From assembly GCF_008085905.1 (NCBI RefSeq), contig NZ_VSFF01000010.1, positions 248,001 to 312,000 of the forward strand: DNA of 64,000 nucleotides. Direction: 5' to 3'. Shown one piece after another: positions 42,739 to 51,498 of the stretch (positions are counted from its first letter, which is position 1; the number at the start of each line of letters is the position of its first letter). The stretch comes from Actinomadura syzygii (GTDB lineage: Bacteria > Actinomycetota > Actinomycetes > Streptosporangiales > Streptosporangiaceae). A program made the translations under genes and the position numbers. Under the pieces are notes generated by a model that was given only the letters and a program-made list of their open reading frames with translations, made no database searches and had not been told where the DNA came from.

Positions 42739-43614
42739 ATGGACGAGCGCGACTACCTGGCCGACCGGTTCGAGCGGCACCGCGGCCACCTGCGGGCCGT
42801 GGCGTACCGGATGCTCGGCTCGCTCGCCGAGGCCGACGACGCCGTCCAGGAGGCGTGGCTGCGGCTCGCCAAGTCCGACCCGTCCGGCATCGACAACCTC
42901 GGCGGCTGGCTGACCACCGTCGTCGGGCGCGTCTGCCTGGACATGCTGCGCTCGCGCACGTCCCGCCGCGAGGACCCCCTCGACGAGCCGCTGCCGGACC
43001 CGATCCTCGACCCCGCGTCCGGCGTCGACCCCGAGCACGAGGCGCTCATGGCCGACTCGGTCGGCCTCGCGCTGCAGGTGGTGCTCCAGTCGCTCAGCCC
43101 CGCCGAGCGGCTCGCGTTCGTCCTGCACGACACGTTCGCCGTCCCGTTCGACGACATCGCCGCGATCATCGGGCGCTCCCCCGCCGCCGCCCGGCAGCTC
43201 GCGAGCCGCGCCCGCCGCCGGGTGCGCGGCGCGGCGCCCGTCCCGGAGCCGGACCCGGTGCGCCAGCGCGAGGTCGTGGACGCCTTCCTCGCCGCGGCCC
43301 GGGGCGGCGACTTCGACGCGCTCGTCGCCGTCCTCGCCCCGGACGTGGTGCTCCGCGCCGACCCCGGCCCCGCCGTCGGACGCATCGAGCTCCGCGGCGC
43401 GAAGGCCGTCGCCGGGCAGGCCCTCCTCTTCCGCAGCGCGGGCGGCGACGCGCGCCCGGCCCTGGTCAACGGCGCCGCCGGCGTGGTCGGCATCGTGAAC
43501 GGCCGCGCCAGGTCGGTGCTGTCCTTCACGGTGGTGAACGGCCGCGTCGCCGCCGTCGACATCCTCGCCGACCCCGACCGCCTGGCCGCCCTGGACCTCA
43601 CGGTCCTCGACTAG
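42739..43614 (+). CDS. ECF41-type sigma factor with C-terminal SnoaL-like domain (SigJ-like)
   Basis: A 291-residue extracytoplasmic-function sigma factor. Region 2 (FERHRGHLRAVAYRMLGSLAEADDAVQEAW) spans about 10-75 and region 4 (LSPAERLAFVLHDTFAVPFDDIAAIIGRS) about 112-160. A SnoaL/NTF2-like extension (about 175-285) replaces a separate anti-sigma factor; in ECF41 members it regulates activity in cis. The usual COE partner gene (decarboxylase or oxidoreductase) is absent. An exact ECF41 promoter precedes it. GAGGGGGAC is the ribosome binding site. Confidence 0.93.
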   Translation: MDERDYLADRFERHRGHLRAVAYRMLGSLAEADDAVQEAWLRLAKSDPSGIDNLGGWLTTVVGRVCLDMLRSRTSRREDPLDEPLPDPILDPASGVDPEHEALMADSVGLALQVVLQSLSPAERLAFVLHDTFAVPFDDIAAIIGRSPAAARQLASRARRRVRGAAPVPEPDPVRQREVVDAFLAAARGGDFDALVAVLAPDVVLRADPGPAVGRIELRGAKAVAGQALLFRSAGGDARPALVNGAAGVVGIVNGRARSVLSFTVVNGRVAAVDILADPDRLAALDLTVLD

Positions 43615-43642
43615 GCGTCCGGTGCCGCGGGCCGCGGGGCGG

Positions 43643-44383
43643 TCACAGGCCGAGGAGGGTCTCGATGCCGATCGTCAGGCGGTCGAGCTCGGGGATCCGG
43701 CGGACGGCGAGGAGGACGCCCGGCATGAAGGACGTGCGGTCCATCGAGTCGTGCCGGACGGTGAGCAGCTCGCCGTGCCCGCCGAGGACGACCTCCTGGT
43801 GCGCGACGGCGCCGGACATGCGGACGGCGTGCACGCGGACGCCGTCCACGTCTGCGCCGCGGGCGCCGTCGAGCCCGGACGTCGTGGCGTCCGGGGACGG
43901 CGCGCGGCCCGCCTCGGCGCGGGCCGCGGCGACCAGCTCGGCGGTGCGGCGGGCGGTGCCGGACGGCGCGTCGGCCTTCTTCGGGTGGTGCGTCTCGACG
44001 ATCTCGACGGAGTCGAAGAACGGCGCGGCCTTCTGCGCGAAGTGCATCATGAGCACCGCGCCGATGCCGAAGTTCGGCGCGATGATCACGTTGCCGGACG
44101 CGCCGTCCGCCGCGAGCCAGGACCGGACGGAGTCGAGCCGGGGCGCGTCGAACCCGGTGGTGCCGACGACGACGTGCAGGCCGTGCCCGACGCACCATTC
44201 GAGGTTGCCCATGACGGCGTCCGGGTGGGTGAAGTCGACGACGACCTCGGCCCCGGTGAGCGGGTCGCGGGCGTCGTCCTGGTCGACGGCGGCGACCAGT
44301 TCCATGTCGTCCGCGTCCCGCACGGCACGGCAGACCTCGGCGCCCATCCGGCCCCGCGCGCCCAGCACCCCGACCTTGATCAC
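43643..44383 (-). CDS. dapB: 4-hydroxy-tetrahydrodipicolinate reductase
   Basis: A 246-residue NAD(P)H reductase, the step after DapA in lysine and diaminopimelate synthesis. The nucleotide-binding loop is VGVLGARGRMGAEV (about 4-17), and the substrate/catalytic segment is ETHHPKKADAPSGTA (about 131-145). A GTG start at 44383 (cac on the plus strand) gives the family start. It ends 29 bases from the sigma gene's stop, convergently. azoR sits between it and the M16/pnp operon, so it may have a separate promoter. Confidence 0.95.
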   Translation of the reverse strand: MIKVGVLGARGRMGAEVCRAVRDADDMELVAAVDQDDARDPLTGAEVVVDFTHPDAVMGNLEWCVGHGLHVVVGTTGFDAPRLDSVRSWLAADGASGNVIIAPNFGIGAVLMMHFAQKAAPFFDSVEIVETHHPKKADAPSGTARRTAELVAAARAEAGRAPSPDATTSGLDGARGADVDGVRVHAVRMSGAVAHQEVVLGGHGELLTVRHDSMDRTSFMPGVLLAVRRIPELDRLTIGIETLLGL

Positions 44384-44422
44384 GTGTTCCTCCCCTACGG
44401 CGTTCCGCCGCAGAGCCTATCG

Positions 44423-45046
44423 TCAGAAGCGCTTGCCCAGCTCCCGCGCCGCGGCGTGCGCGGCGCGGCGGCCCGACTCGGCGTCGGCGGTGGCGAGGTT
44501 CGGGCGGAACTCGACGGCCTCGATGTCGGTGATCCCCGTCCAGCGCAGCCAGCCTTCGAGGAACGGCCGCTGGGTGTCGGTCCCGAACGCGGGCGGACGC
44601 CCGTCGCCGTACACGGCGCTGGTGTAGACGACGGCGACCTTCTTGCCGCTCAGCAGGCCGGTGTAGCCCGCGTCCGGGTCGAAGGAGAACACCCAGCCGG
44701 GCTGTGACACGACGTCGATGAACTGCTTCAGGATGTACGGGACGCTGGAGTTCCACATCGGGACGCTGAACAGGTACCGGTCGTAGGAGTCATAGCGCTC
44801 GAACACGCGGCGCGCGGCCTGGTAGGCGGTGGCCTGGTCGCCGGTAGGCGTCCCGCCCGCCAGCACGGTCATCTTGGCGGCGGCCGCGGCCGGGCCGAAC
44901 TCGGGGAGCGTGCCGTCCCACAGGTCGTGGTGGTCGACCACGTCCCCGTGGGTCTCCCGGTAGGAGTCGAGGAAGGTCTCCGCGATCGCCAGGGACTCGG
45001 ACGCGGCGCCCCGGGGCGAGGCGGAGATGTGCAGCAGACGGGACAT
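44423..45046 (-). CDS. azoR: FMN-dependent NADH-azoreductase
   Basis: A 207-residue flavodoxin-fold quinone/azo reductase. The FMN phosphate loop is HISASPRGAASESLAIAE (about 6-23), and VPMWNSSVPYILKQFIDVV near 94-112 is the second signature. It reduces quinones or azo compounds with NADH, often in thiol or quinone stress. The ATG at 45046 has GGGAGGA upstream. A large compound inverted repeat sits just before it, implying control by a TetR- or MarR-type repressor encoded elsewhere. Confidence 0.92.
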   Translation of the reverse strand: MSRLLHISASPRGAASESLAIAETFLDSYRETHGDVVDHHDLWDGTLPEFGPAAAAAKMTVLAGGTPTGDQATAYQAARRVFERYDSYDRYLFSVPMWNSSVPYILKQFIDVVSQPGWVFSFDPDAGYTGLLSGKKVAVVYTSAVYGDGRPPAFGTDTQRPFLEGWLRWTGITDIEAVEFRPNLATADAESGRRAAHAAARELGKRF

Positions 45047-45068
45047 GAGGAGTCCTCCCAAAGAAATA

Positions 45069-45116
45069 CGGACCAGGGTCCGGTTACTCCCCGAGAGAGT
45101 AACGGACCCTGGTCCG
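45069..45116. promoter_or_regulatory. Compound inverted-repeat operator upstream of azoR
   Basis: CGGACCAGGGTCCG (45069-45082) and CGGACCCTGGTCCG (45103-45116) are each near-palindromic, and together with GTTACTC/GAGTAAC they form a larger inverted repeat of about 20 bp per arm with one extra base in the first arm. Two operator sites for a dimeric repressor is the simplest reading. Confidence 0.7.
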
Positions 45117-45132
45117 CTTATCAAGTCCGCCG

Positions 45133-46452
45133 CTAGGCCGCGAAGTCGCGGTCCCCCACCGGGCCGATCACCGTCAGCGCCTGCGGGGCGGTCAGCACCT
45201 CGCGGGCGATCGCGCGCACGTCGTCGAGCGTGACGGCCTCGATGCGGGCGAGCACCTCGTCCACCGGCAGCAGCGACTCGTACACCAGCTCGCTCTTGCC
45301 GATGCGGCTCATCCGGGACCCGGTGTCCTCCAGGCCGAGGACCATGGCGCCGCGGAGCTGCCCCTTCCCGCGCTCCAGTTCCTCGTCGGTGAGGCTCTCG
45401 GCGGCGGCCTTGCCGAGCTCGTCCCGGCAGATCGACAGCACCTCCTCCGCCTTGGCGGGCTGGCAGCCCGCGTAGACGCCGAAGACGCCGGAGTCGGCGT
45501 ACTGCGCGGTGTAGCTGTACACCGAGTACGCGAGGCCCCGCTTCTCCCGGATCTCCTGGAACAGGCGGGACGACATCCCGCCGCCGAGCGCCGCGTTCAG
45601 CACGCCGAGCGCGAACCGCCGGTCGTCGGTGCGGGACACCCCCGCGCCGCCGAGGATGATGTGCGCCTGCTCGGTGTCCTTGTCGATCACCACGTTGCGC
45701 GGGTCGACCGGCGCGGCCGCGCCGTCCAGCCGGGGCGCGGCGGGCTCGGCGTCGCCGGTCAGGTACTCGGCGAACGCGCCGGACACGAGCCGCACGACCT
45801 CGTCGTGGTCGATGTTGCCCGCCACCGACACCACCAGGTTGGACGGGACGTAGTGCTCCCGGTAGTACCCGTGGATGCGGTCCCGCGAGAGCGCGTTGAT
45901 CGACTCCTCGGTGCCGAGGATCGGGCGCCCGAGCGGGGTGTCGCCGTACAGCGCGGTCGCGAACTCGTCGTGGATCAGGTCGCCCGGGTCGTCGTCGCGC
46001 ATGTGGATCTCTTCGAGGATCACGCCGCGCTCGGCCTCGACGTCCTCCGGGCGGTTCACCGACCCGGCGACCATGTCGGACACCACGTCCACCGCGAGCG
46101 GCAGGTCGGAGTCGAGCACCCGCGCGTAGTAGCAGGTGTACTCCTTCGCCGTGAAGGCGTTGAGGTCGCCGCCGACCGCGTCGACCGCCGCGGAGATCTC
46201 CAGCGCCGTCCGCCGGGCGGTGCCCTTGAACAGCACGTGCTCCAGGTAGTGGCTGGCGCCCGCGTCGGCGGGCGCCTCGTCCCGGGAGCCGACCGCAGAC
46301 CAGATGCCGAACGCGGCGGACCGCACCGTCGGCATGGTCTCGGTGATGATCCGCAGCCCGCCGGGCAGGACGGTGCGCCGCACCGCGCCGGCGCCCTCCG
46401 TGTGGATCGTGGTGGTGGTGCCGGGCTCCTGCGCCCTCGCCGGCAGGGTCAC
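45133..46452 (-). CDS. M16-family zinc metallopeptidase
   Basis: A 439-residue pitrilysin/processing-peptidase-like protein. The inverted zinc motif HxxEH is in HYLEHVLFKGT (about 68-78), with the downstream Glu ligand in EAERGVILEEIHMRDDD near 140-146. A complete two-domain half-enzyme, so it is likely to dimerise. It follows pnp by 81 bases on the same strand, as in Streptomyces. No signal peptide, so probably cytoplasmic. The GTG start at 46452 precedes TLPARAQEPGTT. Confidence 0.92.
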   Translation of the reverse strand: MTLPARAQEPGTTTTIHTEGAGAVRRTVLPGGLRIITETMPTVRSAAFGIWSAVGSRDEAPADAGASHYLEHVLFKGTARRTALEISAAVDAVGGDLNAFTAKEYTCYYARVLDSDLPLAVDVVSDMVAGSVNRPEDVEAERGVILEEIHMRDDDPGDLIHDEFATALYGDTPLGRPILGTEESINALSRDRIHGYYREHYVPSNLVVSVAGNIDHDEVVRLVSGAFAEYLTGDAEPAAPRLDGAAAPVDPRNVVIDKDTEQAHIILGGAGVSRTDDRRFALGVLNAALGGGMSSRLFQEIREKRGLAYSVYSYTAQYADSGVFGVYAGCQPAKAEEVLSICRDELGKAAAESLTDEELERGKGQLRGAMVLGLEDTGSRMSRIGKSELVYESLLPVDEVLARIEAVTLDDVRAIAREVLTAPQALTVIGPVGDRDFAA

Positions 46453-46533
46453 GTGTCGCTCACATTCCGTCGTTGGAAAGCGCCGACCGACCGTCCCCGC
46501 GCGGGGGACGGCCGGCCGGTCATCGCCGAGGGG

Positions 46534-48879
46534 TCAGGAGTTGCGGGACTCGTCGTCCCCGCCGCGCCGGGTGCGGCGGCGGCGCGGCCGCCGCTCGCCG
46601 TCGTCGCGGCCCTCCTTGCGCTCGCCGGACTCGCCGTCGTCGGACGCGCCGCCCGCCGGGGCCCCGCCGTCGCCGGCGTCGCCCGCGGACTCGCGCTCGA
46701 CGACCTCGACCGGGACCAGCGACAGCTTGCCGCGCTGGTCGATCTCGGTGACCTCGACCTGGATCTTCTCGCCGACGCTCATCACGTCCTCGACGTTCTC
46801 GATCCGGGCGCCGCCGTGCAGCTTGCGGATCTGCGAGACGTGCAGCAGGCCGTCCTTGCCGGGCAGCAGCGACACGAACGCGCCGAACGTCGTCGTCTTC
46901 ACGACGGTGCCGAGGTAGCGCTCGCCGATCTCCGGCATGTGCGGGTTCGCGATCGAGTTGATCGCCTGCCGCGCGGCCTCCGCGGACGGCCCGTCGGTGG
47001 CGCCGACGTAGATGGTGCCGTCGTCCTCGATCGTGATGTCGGCGCCGGTGTCGTCCTGGATCGAGTTGATCATCTTGCCCTTGGGGCCGATGACCTCGCC
47101 GATCTTGTCGACCGGGACCTTGATCGTGATGATCCGCGGCGCGTTCGGGCTCATCTCGGCCGGGGCCTCGATCGCCTCCTGCATCACGTCGAGGATCGCG
47201 AGCCGGGCGCCCTTCGCCTGCCGCAGCGCGGCGGCCAGCACCGACGCGGGGATGCCGTCGAGCTTGGTGTCGAGCTGCAGCGCGGTGATGAGGTCGCGGG
47301 TGCCGGCGACCTTGAAGTCCATGTCGCCGAAGGCGTCCTCGGCGCCGAGGATGTCGGTCAGCGTGACGTACTCGTCGCCCTCGTTGATCAGGCCCATCGC
47401 GATGCCCGCCACCATCTGCTTGAGCGGCACGCCCGCGTCCAGCAGCGACATGGTGGACGCGCACACCGAGCCCATCGAGGTGGACCCGTTCGATCCGAGC
47501 GCCTCCGACACCTGGCGGATCGCGTACGGGAACTCCTCGCGGCTCGGCAGCACCGGGATCAGCGCCCGCTCGGCGAGCGCGCCGTGCCCGATCTCGCGGC
47601 GCTTCGGCGACCCGACCCGGCCCGTCTCGCCGGTGGAGTACGGCGGGAAGTTGTAGTTGTGCATGTAGCGCTTGGTGCGCTCCGGGTTGAGCGTGTCGAT
47701 CATCTGCTCCATGCGGAGCATGTTCAGCGTCGTCACGCCGAGGATCTGCGTCTCGCCGCGCTCGAACAGCGCCGACCCGTGCACCCGCGGAATGACGTGC
47801 GCCTCCGCGGTGAGCTGGCGGATGTCCTTCGGGCCGCGGCCGTCCATGCGGACCGAGTCGCGGATGATCCGCTCCCGGACGAGCTTCTTGGTCACGGCGC
47901 GGTAGGCGGCGGAGATCTCCTTCTCGCGCCCCTCGAACTGCTCGGCGAGCTTCTCCGCGACGCCGGCCTTCAGCTCGTCCAGCCGGGACTCGCGCTCCTG
48001 CTTGCCGGCGATCGTGAGGGCCTGCGCGAGGTCCTCGCTGACCGACTCGGTGACGGCGGCGAGCACGTCGTCCTGGTAGTCGAGGAAGATCGGGTACTCG
48101 GCGGTCTCCTTCGCGGCGACGGCCGCGAGGTCGCTCTGCGCCTTGCACAGCGCCTTGATGAACGGCTTGGCCGCCTCCAGGCCCTGCGCGACGGTCTCCT
48201 CGGTCGGCGCGGCGGCGCCGTCGCCGACGAGCTTCAGGGTGTCGCGGGTGGACTCCGCCTCGACCATCATGATCGCGACGTCGCCGTCCTCCAGGACGCG
48301 CCCGGCGACGACCATGTCGAAGGTCGCGTTCTCCAGCTCGGGGTGGGTCGGGAACCCGATCCACTGGCCCTCGATCAGCGCGACGCGGACGCCGCCGATC
48401 GGGCCGGAGAACGGCAGGCCCGCGAGCTGCGTCGACATCGAGGCCGCGTTGATCGCGACGACGTCGTACAGGTGGTCGGGGTGCAGCGCCATGATCGTCT
48501 CGACGACCTGGATCTCGTTGCGCAGCCCCTTGGTGAACGACGGGCGCAGCGGCCGGTCGATCAGGCGGCAGGTGAGGATCGCGTCCTCGGACGGCCGGCC
48601 CTCGCGCCGGAAGAACGAGCCGGGGATGCGCCCGGCCGCGTACATGCGCTCCTCGACGTCGACGGTCAGCGGGAAGAAGTCGAGGTTGTCCTTCGGCTTC
48701 TTCGACGCGGTCGTCGCCGAGAGCACCATCGTGTCGTCGTCGAGGTAGGCGACGGCCGAGCCGGCCGCCTGGCGGGCCAGCCGGCCCGTCTCGAAACGGA
48801 TGGTGCGGGTGCCGAACGTGCCGTTGTCGATCACGGCCTCGGTGCTGTGCGCGCCGTCGATGCGAACGGCTTCTGTCAC
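46534..48879 (-). CDS. pnp: Polyribonucleotide nucleotidyltransferase (PNPase)
   Basis: A 781-residue phosphorolytic 3'-5' exoribonuclease; in actinomycetes it also adds 3' tails and may hydrolyse ppGpp. Two RNase PH domains are separated by a helical insert; the second carries the catalytic region VCASTMSLLDAGVPLKQ and ILGAEDAFGDMDFKVAGT. A KH domain (IGEVIGPKGKMINSIQ, about 590-650) and an S1 domain (GTVVKTTTFGAFVSLLPGKDG) follow. The tail is Arg/Asp/Gly-rich. The GTG at 48879 has GGAGG upstream. rpsO lies upstream with its own terminator. Confidence 0.97.
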   Translation of the reverse strand: MTEAVRIDGAHSTEAVIDNGTFGTRTIRFETGRLARQAAGSAVAYLDDDTMVLSATTASKKPKDNLDFFPLTVDVEERMYAAGRIPGSFFRREGRPSEDAILTCRLIDRPLRPSFTKGLRNEIQVVETIMALHPDHLYDVVAINAASMSTQLAGLPFSGPIGGVRVALIEGQWIGFPTHPELENATFDMVVAGRVLEDGDVAIMMVEAESTRDTLKLVGDGAAAPTEETVAQGLEAAKPFIKALCKAQSDLAAVAAKETAEYPIFLDYQDDVLAAVTESVSEDLAQALTIAGKQERESRLDELKAGVAEKLAEQFEGREKEISAAYRAVTKKLVRERIIRDSVRMDGRGPKDIRQLTAEAHVIPRVHGSALFERGETQILGVTTLNMLRMEQMIDTLNPERTKRYMHNYNFPPYSTGETGRVGSPKRREIGHGALAERALIPVLPSREEFPYAIRQVSEALGSNGSTSMGSVCASTMSLLDAGVPLKQMVAGIAMGLINEGDEYVTLTDILGAEDAFGDMDFKVAGTRDLITALQLDTKLDGIPASVLAAALRQAKGARLAILDVMQEAIEAPAEMSPNAPRIITIKVPVDKIGEVIGPKGKMINSIQDDTGADITIEDDGTIYVGATDGPSAEAARQAINSIANPHMPEIGERYLGTVVKTTTFGAFVSLLPGKDGLLHVSQIRKLHGGARIENVEDVMSVGEKIQVEVTEIDQRGKLSLVPVEVVERESAGDAGDGGAPAGGASDDGESGERKEGRDDGERRPRRRRTRRGGDDESRNS

Positions 48880-49206
48880 GGGAAACCTCCTCAGGGTTCC
48901 ATGTCGGTCCTCGCGGCCGTTTCCCGTGGTTTGTCACGCTGCCGGTCTTCGATCGAAGCGCCCGGATCGAGATCCGGAAGCCACTACCGAGGACCGGCCC
49001 GCACCAGCGGTGTCCGCGAGGCTTGTCTCCAGTTTTACTGGCCCTCCCGCGCCCCTCGTACGGGGCCCCGGGCGGCCGGGCGCGCCGGAAGGCCGAACGG
49101 TGTCGGCCGGGCCTCCGGCGCGCCGGTCGGGGCGCGCCGTGCTCCGGCGCCTCCCCGTCCGGCCAAAAAGGAAGGGAGTGGCCCCGGGGGCCACTCCCGC
49201 ACCTTG
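48880..49206. other. Intergenic region between rpsO and pnp
   Basis: 327 bp without a gene. It holds the rpsO terminator at 49165-49198 and the pnp ribosome binding site. The rest is GC-rich; no promoter box is convincing. The presence of a terminator means pnp probably has its own promoter here or reads through. Confidence 0.7.
49165..49198 (-). terminator. Intrinsic terminator of rpsO
   Basis: On the minus strand, GGGAGTGGCCCC and GGGGCCACTCCC form a 12-bp stem followed by TTCCTTTTTGG, the clearest U-tract terminator in the window. Confidence 0.9.
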
Positions 49207-49476
49207 CTAGCGGCGCAGTCCGAGTCGCTCGATGAGCTGCCGATAGCGGTTGATGTCCTTGTTGGACAGGTACTTCAGGAGCCGGCGACGACGGCCGACC
49301 AGCAGCAGGAGGCCGCGGCGGCTGTGGTGGTCGTGCTTGTGCTCCTTGAGGTGCTCCGTCAGATCGTTGATCCGACGCGTGAGCAGCGCGACCTGGACCT
49401 CCGGGGAACCGGTGTCACCCTCAGTGGTCGCGTACTCGGAGATGATCTTGTTTTTGGTGGCGGTGTCGAGCGACAC
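49207..49476 (-). CDS. rpsO: 30S ribosomal protein S15
   Basis: An 89-residue S15, binding 16S rRNA in the platform. The sequence SLDTATKNKIISEYATTEGD, the LTRRINDLTEHLKEHKHDHH core and GRRRRLLKYL are diagnostic. The GTG at 49476 gives exact family length; the upstream open frame adds unrelated residues. GAAGGAG lies about 6 bases upstream. Terminated by a strong hairpin before pnp. Confidence 0.97.
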   Translation of the reverse strand: MSLDTATKNKIISEYATTEGDTGSPEVQVALLTRRINDLTEHLKEHKHDHHSRRGLLLLVGRRRRLLKYLSNKDINRYRQLIERLGLRR

Positions 49477-49758
49477 GTGGCTCCTTCGATGGATCGACAC
49501 CCGCAGATCCGGGGCCCGGTGGGCGCACGGGTCCGCATGGTGCGTAATTAAGAGATTGGCGGGCCGCATGAGGGTGCAGCCAGCCGCGCCGGGGCCCTTC
49601 CCGGCGACTATTCACCGTACCATGCCGGAAAGCCCCCCGGTCACGTTGCGGAAAGCGGTGTTGTCGCAGGGTATGCGCCGCTCGCGGAGGCAGCCGCCGC
49701 CAGGCGGCGTGGCAGCCGCCGCCGAGGCGCGTGGCGGCCGCCGCCGGTCGCGCGCGGG

Positions 49759-50706
49759 TCACGGGGAGGTGATCTCCCGGGCGCGGTCGACGTCCCGGTG
49801 CATCTCCTCGATCAGCGCCTCGACCGACTCGAACTTGAGCGTGTCCCGGATGCGGGCGACGAAGTCGACGGCCATGTGCTCGCCGTAGAGGTCGAGGTCG
49901 TCGCGGTCCAGCGCGTACGCCTCGACGGTCCGCTCCCCGGCGCCCTCGAACGTCGGATTCGTGCCGATGGAGATCGCGGCGGGCCAGCGGAAGCCCGGGT
50001 AGCGGTCGGAGTCGCAGACGAGCCAGCCCGCGTACACGCCGTCCGCGGGGATCGCGGTGTGCGGCTGCGTCTCCAGGTTCGCGGTGGGGAACCCGAGCGC
50101 GCGGCCCCGCTGGTGCCCGCGCACGACGACGCCCTCGACCCGGTGCGGCCGGCCGAGCGCCCGCGCCGCCTCCGCCACCTCGCCCGCGTCGAGCCGCCCG
50201 CGGACGTAGGTGGACGTGATCGTGTCGCCGTTCGCCACGAGCGGCATCCCCTCGGCGGTGAAGTCGTACTTCTCACCGAGGTCGCGCAGCAGCGCCACGT
50301 CGCCCTTGGCCTTGTGCCCGAACCGGAAGTCCTCGCCGACGATCACGTGCGCCGCGTGCAGCCGGTCGGCCAGCACCGACTGGACGAACTCGTCCGGCGC
50401 CATCTTCGACAGCTCCAGCGTGAACGGCACGACCACGACGGCGTCGGTGCCGAGCCCTTCGAGCAGCTCGACGCGCCGCCGGGTGCTGGCGAGCAGCGGC
50501 GGGTGGGTGCCCGGCCGGACGACCTCGTCCGGGTGCGGGTCGAAGGTGATCACCACGGACCGCAGCCCGCGGCGGCGCGCCTCGTCCGCGGCGGCGCCGA
50601 CGATCCGCTGATGGCCGCGGTGAACGCCGTCGAACACCCCGATGGTGACCACCGAGCGGCCCCAGTCAGCGGGGACCTCGCCGAGGCCATTCCAGCGCCG
50701 CACCAT
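49759..50706 (-). CDS. ribF: Bifunctional riboflavin kinase / FAD synthetase
   Basis: A 315-residue enzyme making FMN and then FAD. The N-terminal nucleotidyltransferase domain has VTIGVFDGVHRGHQ (about 20-33) and STYVRGRLDAGEV; the C-terminal kinase domain starts near 185 with GVVVRGHQRGRALGFPTANL, containing the PTAN motif, and IGTNPTF. The ATG at 50706 fits. It lies in the usual place between truB and rpsO, with a hemolysin III-type gene inserted upstream. Confidence 0.95.
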   Translation of the reverse strand: MVRRWNGLGEVPADWGRSVVTIGVFDGVHRGHQRIVGAAADEARRRGLRSVVITFDPHPDEVVRPGTHPPLLASTRRRVELLEGLGTDAVVVVPFTLELSKMAPDEFVQSVLADRLHAAHVIVGEDFRFGHKAKGDVALLRDLGEKYDFTAEGMPLVANGDTITSTYVRGRLDAGEVAEAARALGRPHRVEGVVVRGHQRGRALGFPTANLETQPHTAIPADGVYAGWLVCDSDRYPGFRWPAAISIGTNPTFEGAGERTVEAYALDRDDLDLYGEHMAVDFVARIRDTLKFESVEALIEEMHRDVDRAREITSP

Positions 50707-50792
50707 GCTCTCCCTGCGTAGGACGTGCCTGCCCGGACTTTCCTGCCGTCCCTAAGAGTGCCATGCGCGGGCGGACGGGGTGGAACCCGGGT

Positions 50793-50827
50793 TCAGGCGG
50801 AACGGAGGCGGGGCTCAGGCGGAACGG
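50793..50827. repeat. 22-bp duplication copying the hemolysin III stop codon
   Basis: TCAGGCGGAACGG occurs at 50815-50827, where TCA is the stop on the minus strand, and again at 50793-50805. The spacing is 22 bases. Confidence 0.8.
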
Positions 50828-51480
50828 TAGACGACCAGCGAGACGGCGATGTACTGCAGGACGTACGCGGCGAGCGTGCAGGCGTGGAAGACCTCGTGGA
50901 ACCCGAACCAGCGCGGCGACGGGTTCGGGCGCCGCAGCCCGTACACCACTCCCCCGACGCTGTAGCAGACGCCGCCGAGGGCGACCATGAGGCAGGCCGG
51001 GAGCCCCGCTCCGGACACGAACTGCGGCAGGAAGAACACCGCCACCCAGCCGAGGACGATGTAGAGGGTGACGTAGAGGGCGCGCGGGGCGCCGATCCAG
51101 GTCGTCCGGAAGACGACGCCCGCGATGGCGCCCGTCCAGACGATGGCGAGGACGGCGACGCGGACGCCGCCGTCCAGCGCGAGGACGGCGAACGGCGTGT
51201 ACGTCCCCGCGATGATCAGGTAGATGTTGGCGTGGTCGAACCGGCGCAGCACCTCCAGCAGCCGCAGCGAGGTCTGCCGGTGGTACGTCCCCGAGATGCC
51301 GAACAGCATCGCGGACGTCGCCACGTAGATCGCGGACGCGAGCCGCGCCTGCGTCGACGGGCCGAGCGCGACCAGCACGAGCCCGGCGACCAGCACCGCG
51401 GGGAACGCCCCGACGTGCAGCCAGCCGCGCAGCATCGGGCGGGTCGGGGACGCCGCCTGGGTCTCGTCCACCGAGATCAT
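50815..51480 (-). CDS. Hemolysin III / PAQR-type seven-helix membrane protein
   Basis: A 221-residue protein with about seven transmembrane helices. The conserved YHR (MLFGISGTYHR), FDHANIYLIIAGTYTP and FHEVFHACTLAAYV segments mark the hemolysin III/PAQR family, whose bacterial role is probably lipid or membrane homeostasis; the name hemolysin is historical. The ATG at 51480 has GAGGAGG 7 bases upstream. A TetR-like palindrome lies just before it. The stop codon is duplicated downstream. Confidence 0.88.
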   Translation of the reverse strand: MISVDETQAASPTRPMLRGWLHVGAFPAVLVAGLVLVALGPSTQARLASAIYVATSAMLFGISGTYHRQTSLRLLEVLRRFDHANIYLIIAGTYTPFAVLALDGGVRVAVLAIVWTGAIAGVVFRTTWIGAPRALYVTLYIVLGWVAVFFLPQFVSGAGLPACLMVALGGVCYSVGGVVYGLRRPNPSPRWFGFHEVFHACTLAAYVLQYIAVSLVVYRSA

Positions 51481-51498
51481 GGGCACCTCCTCGGGCAA

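Noticed and set aside
44703..44709. A second ECF41 promoter (TGTCACA on the minus strand)
   Set aside because: It lies inside azoR and the base positions 16 downstream read TCCT, not CGTC.
45661..49551. A 1296-codon open frame on the plus strand
   Set aside because: It is antisense to the M16 peptidase, pnp and rpsO, whose motifs are unmistakable. High GC removes stops from the opposite frame; the translation is Arg/Val/Asp/Leu-rich with no domain.
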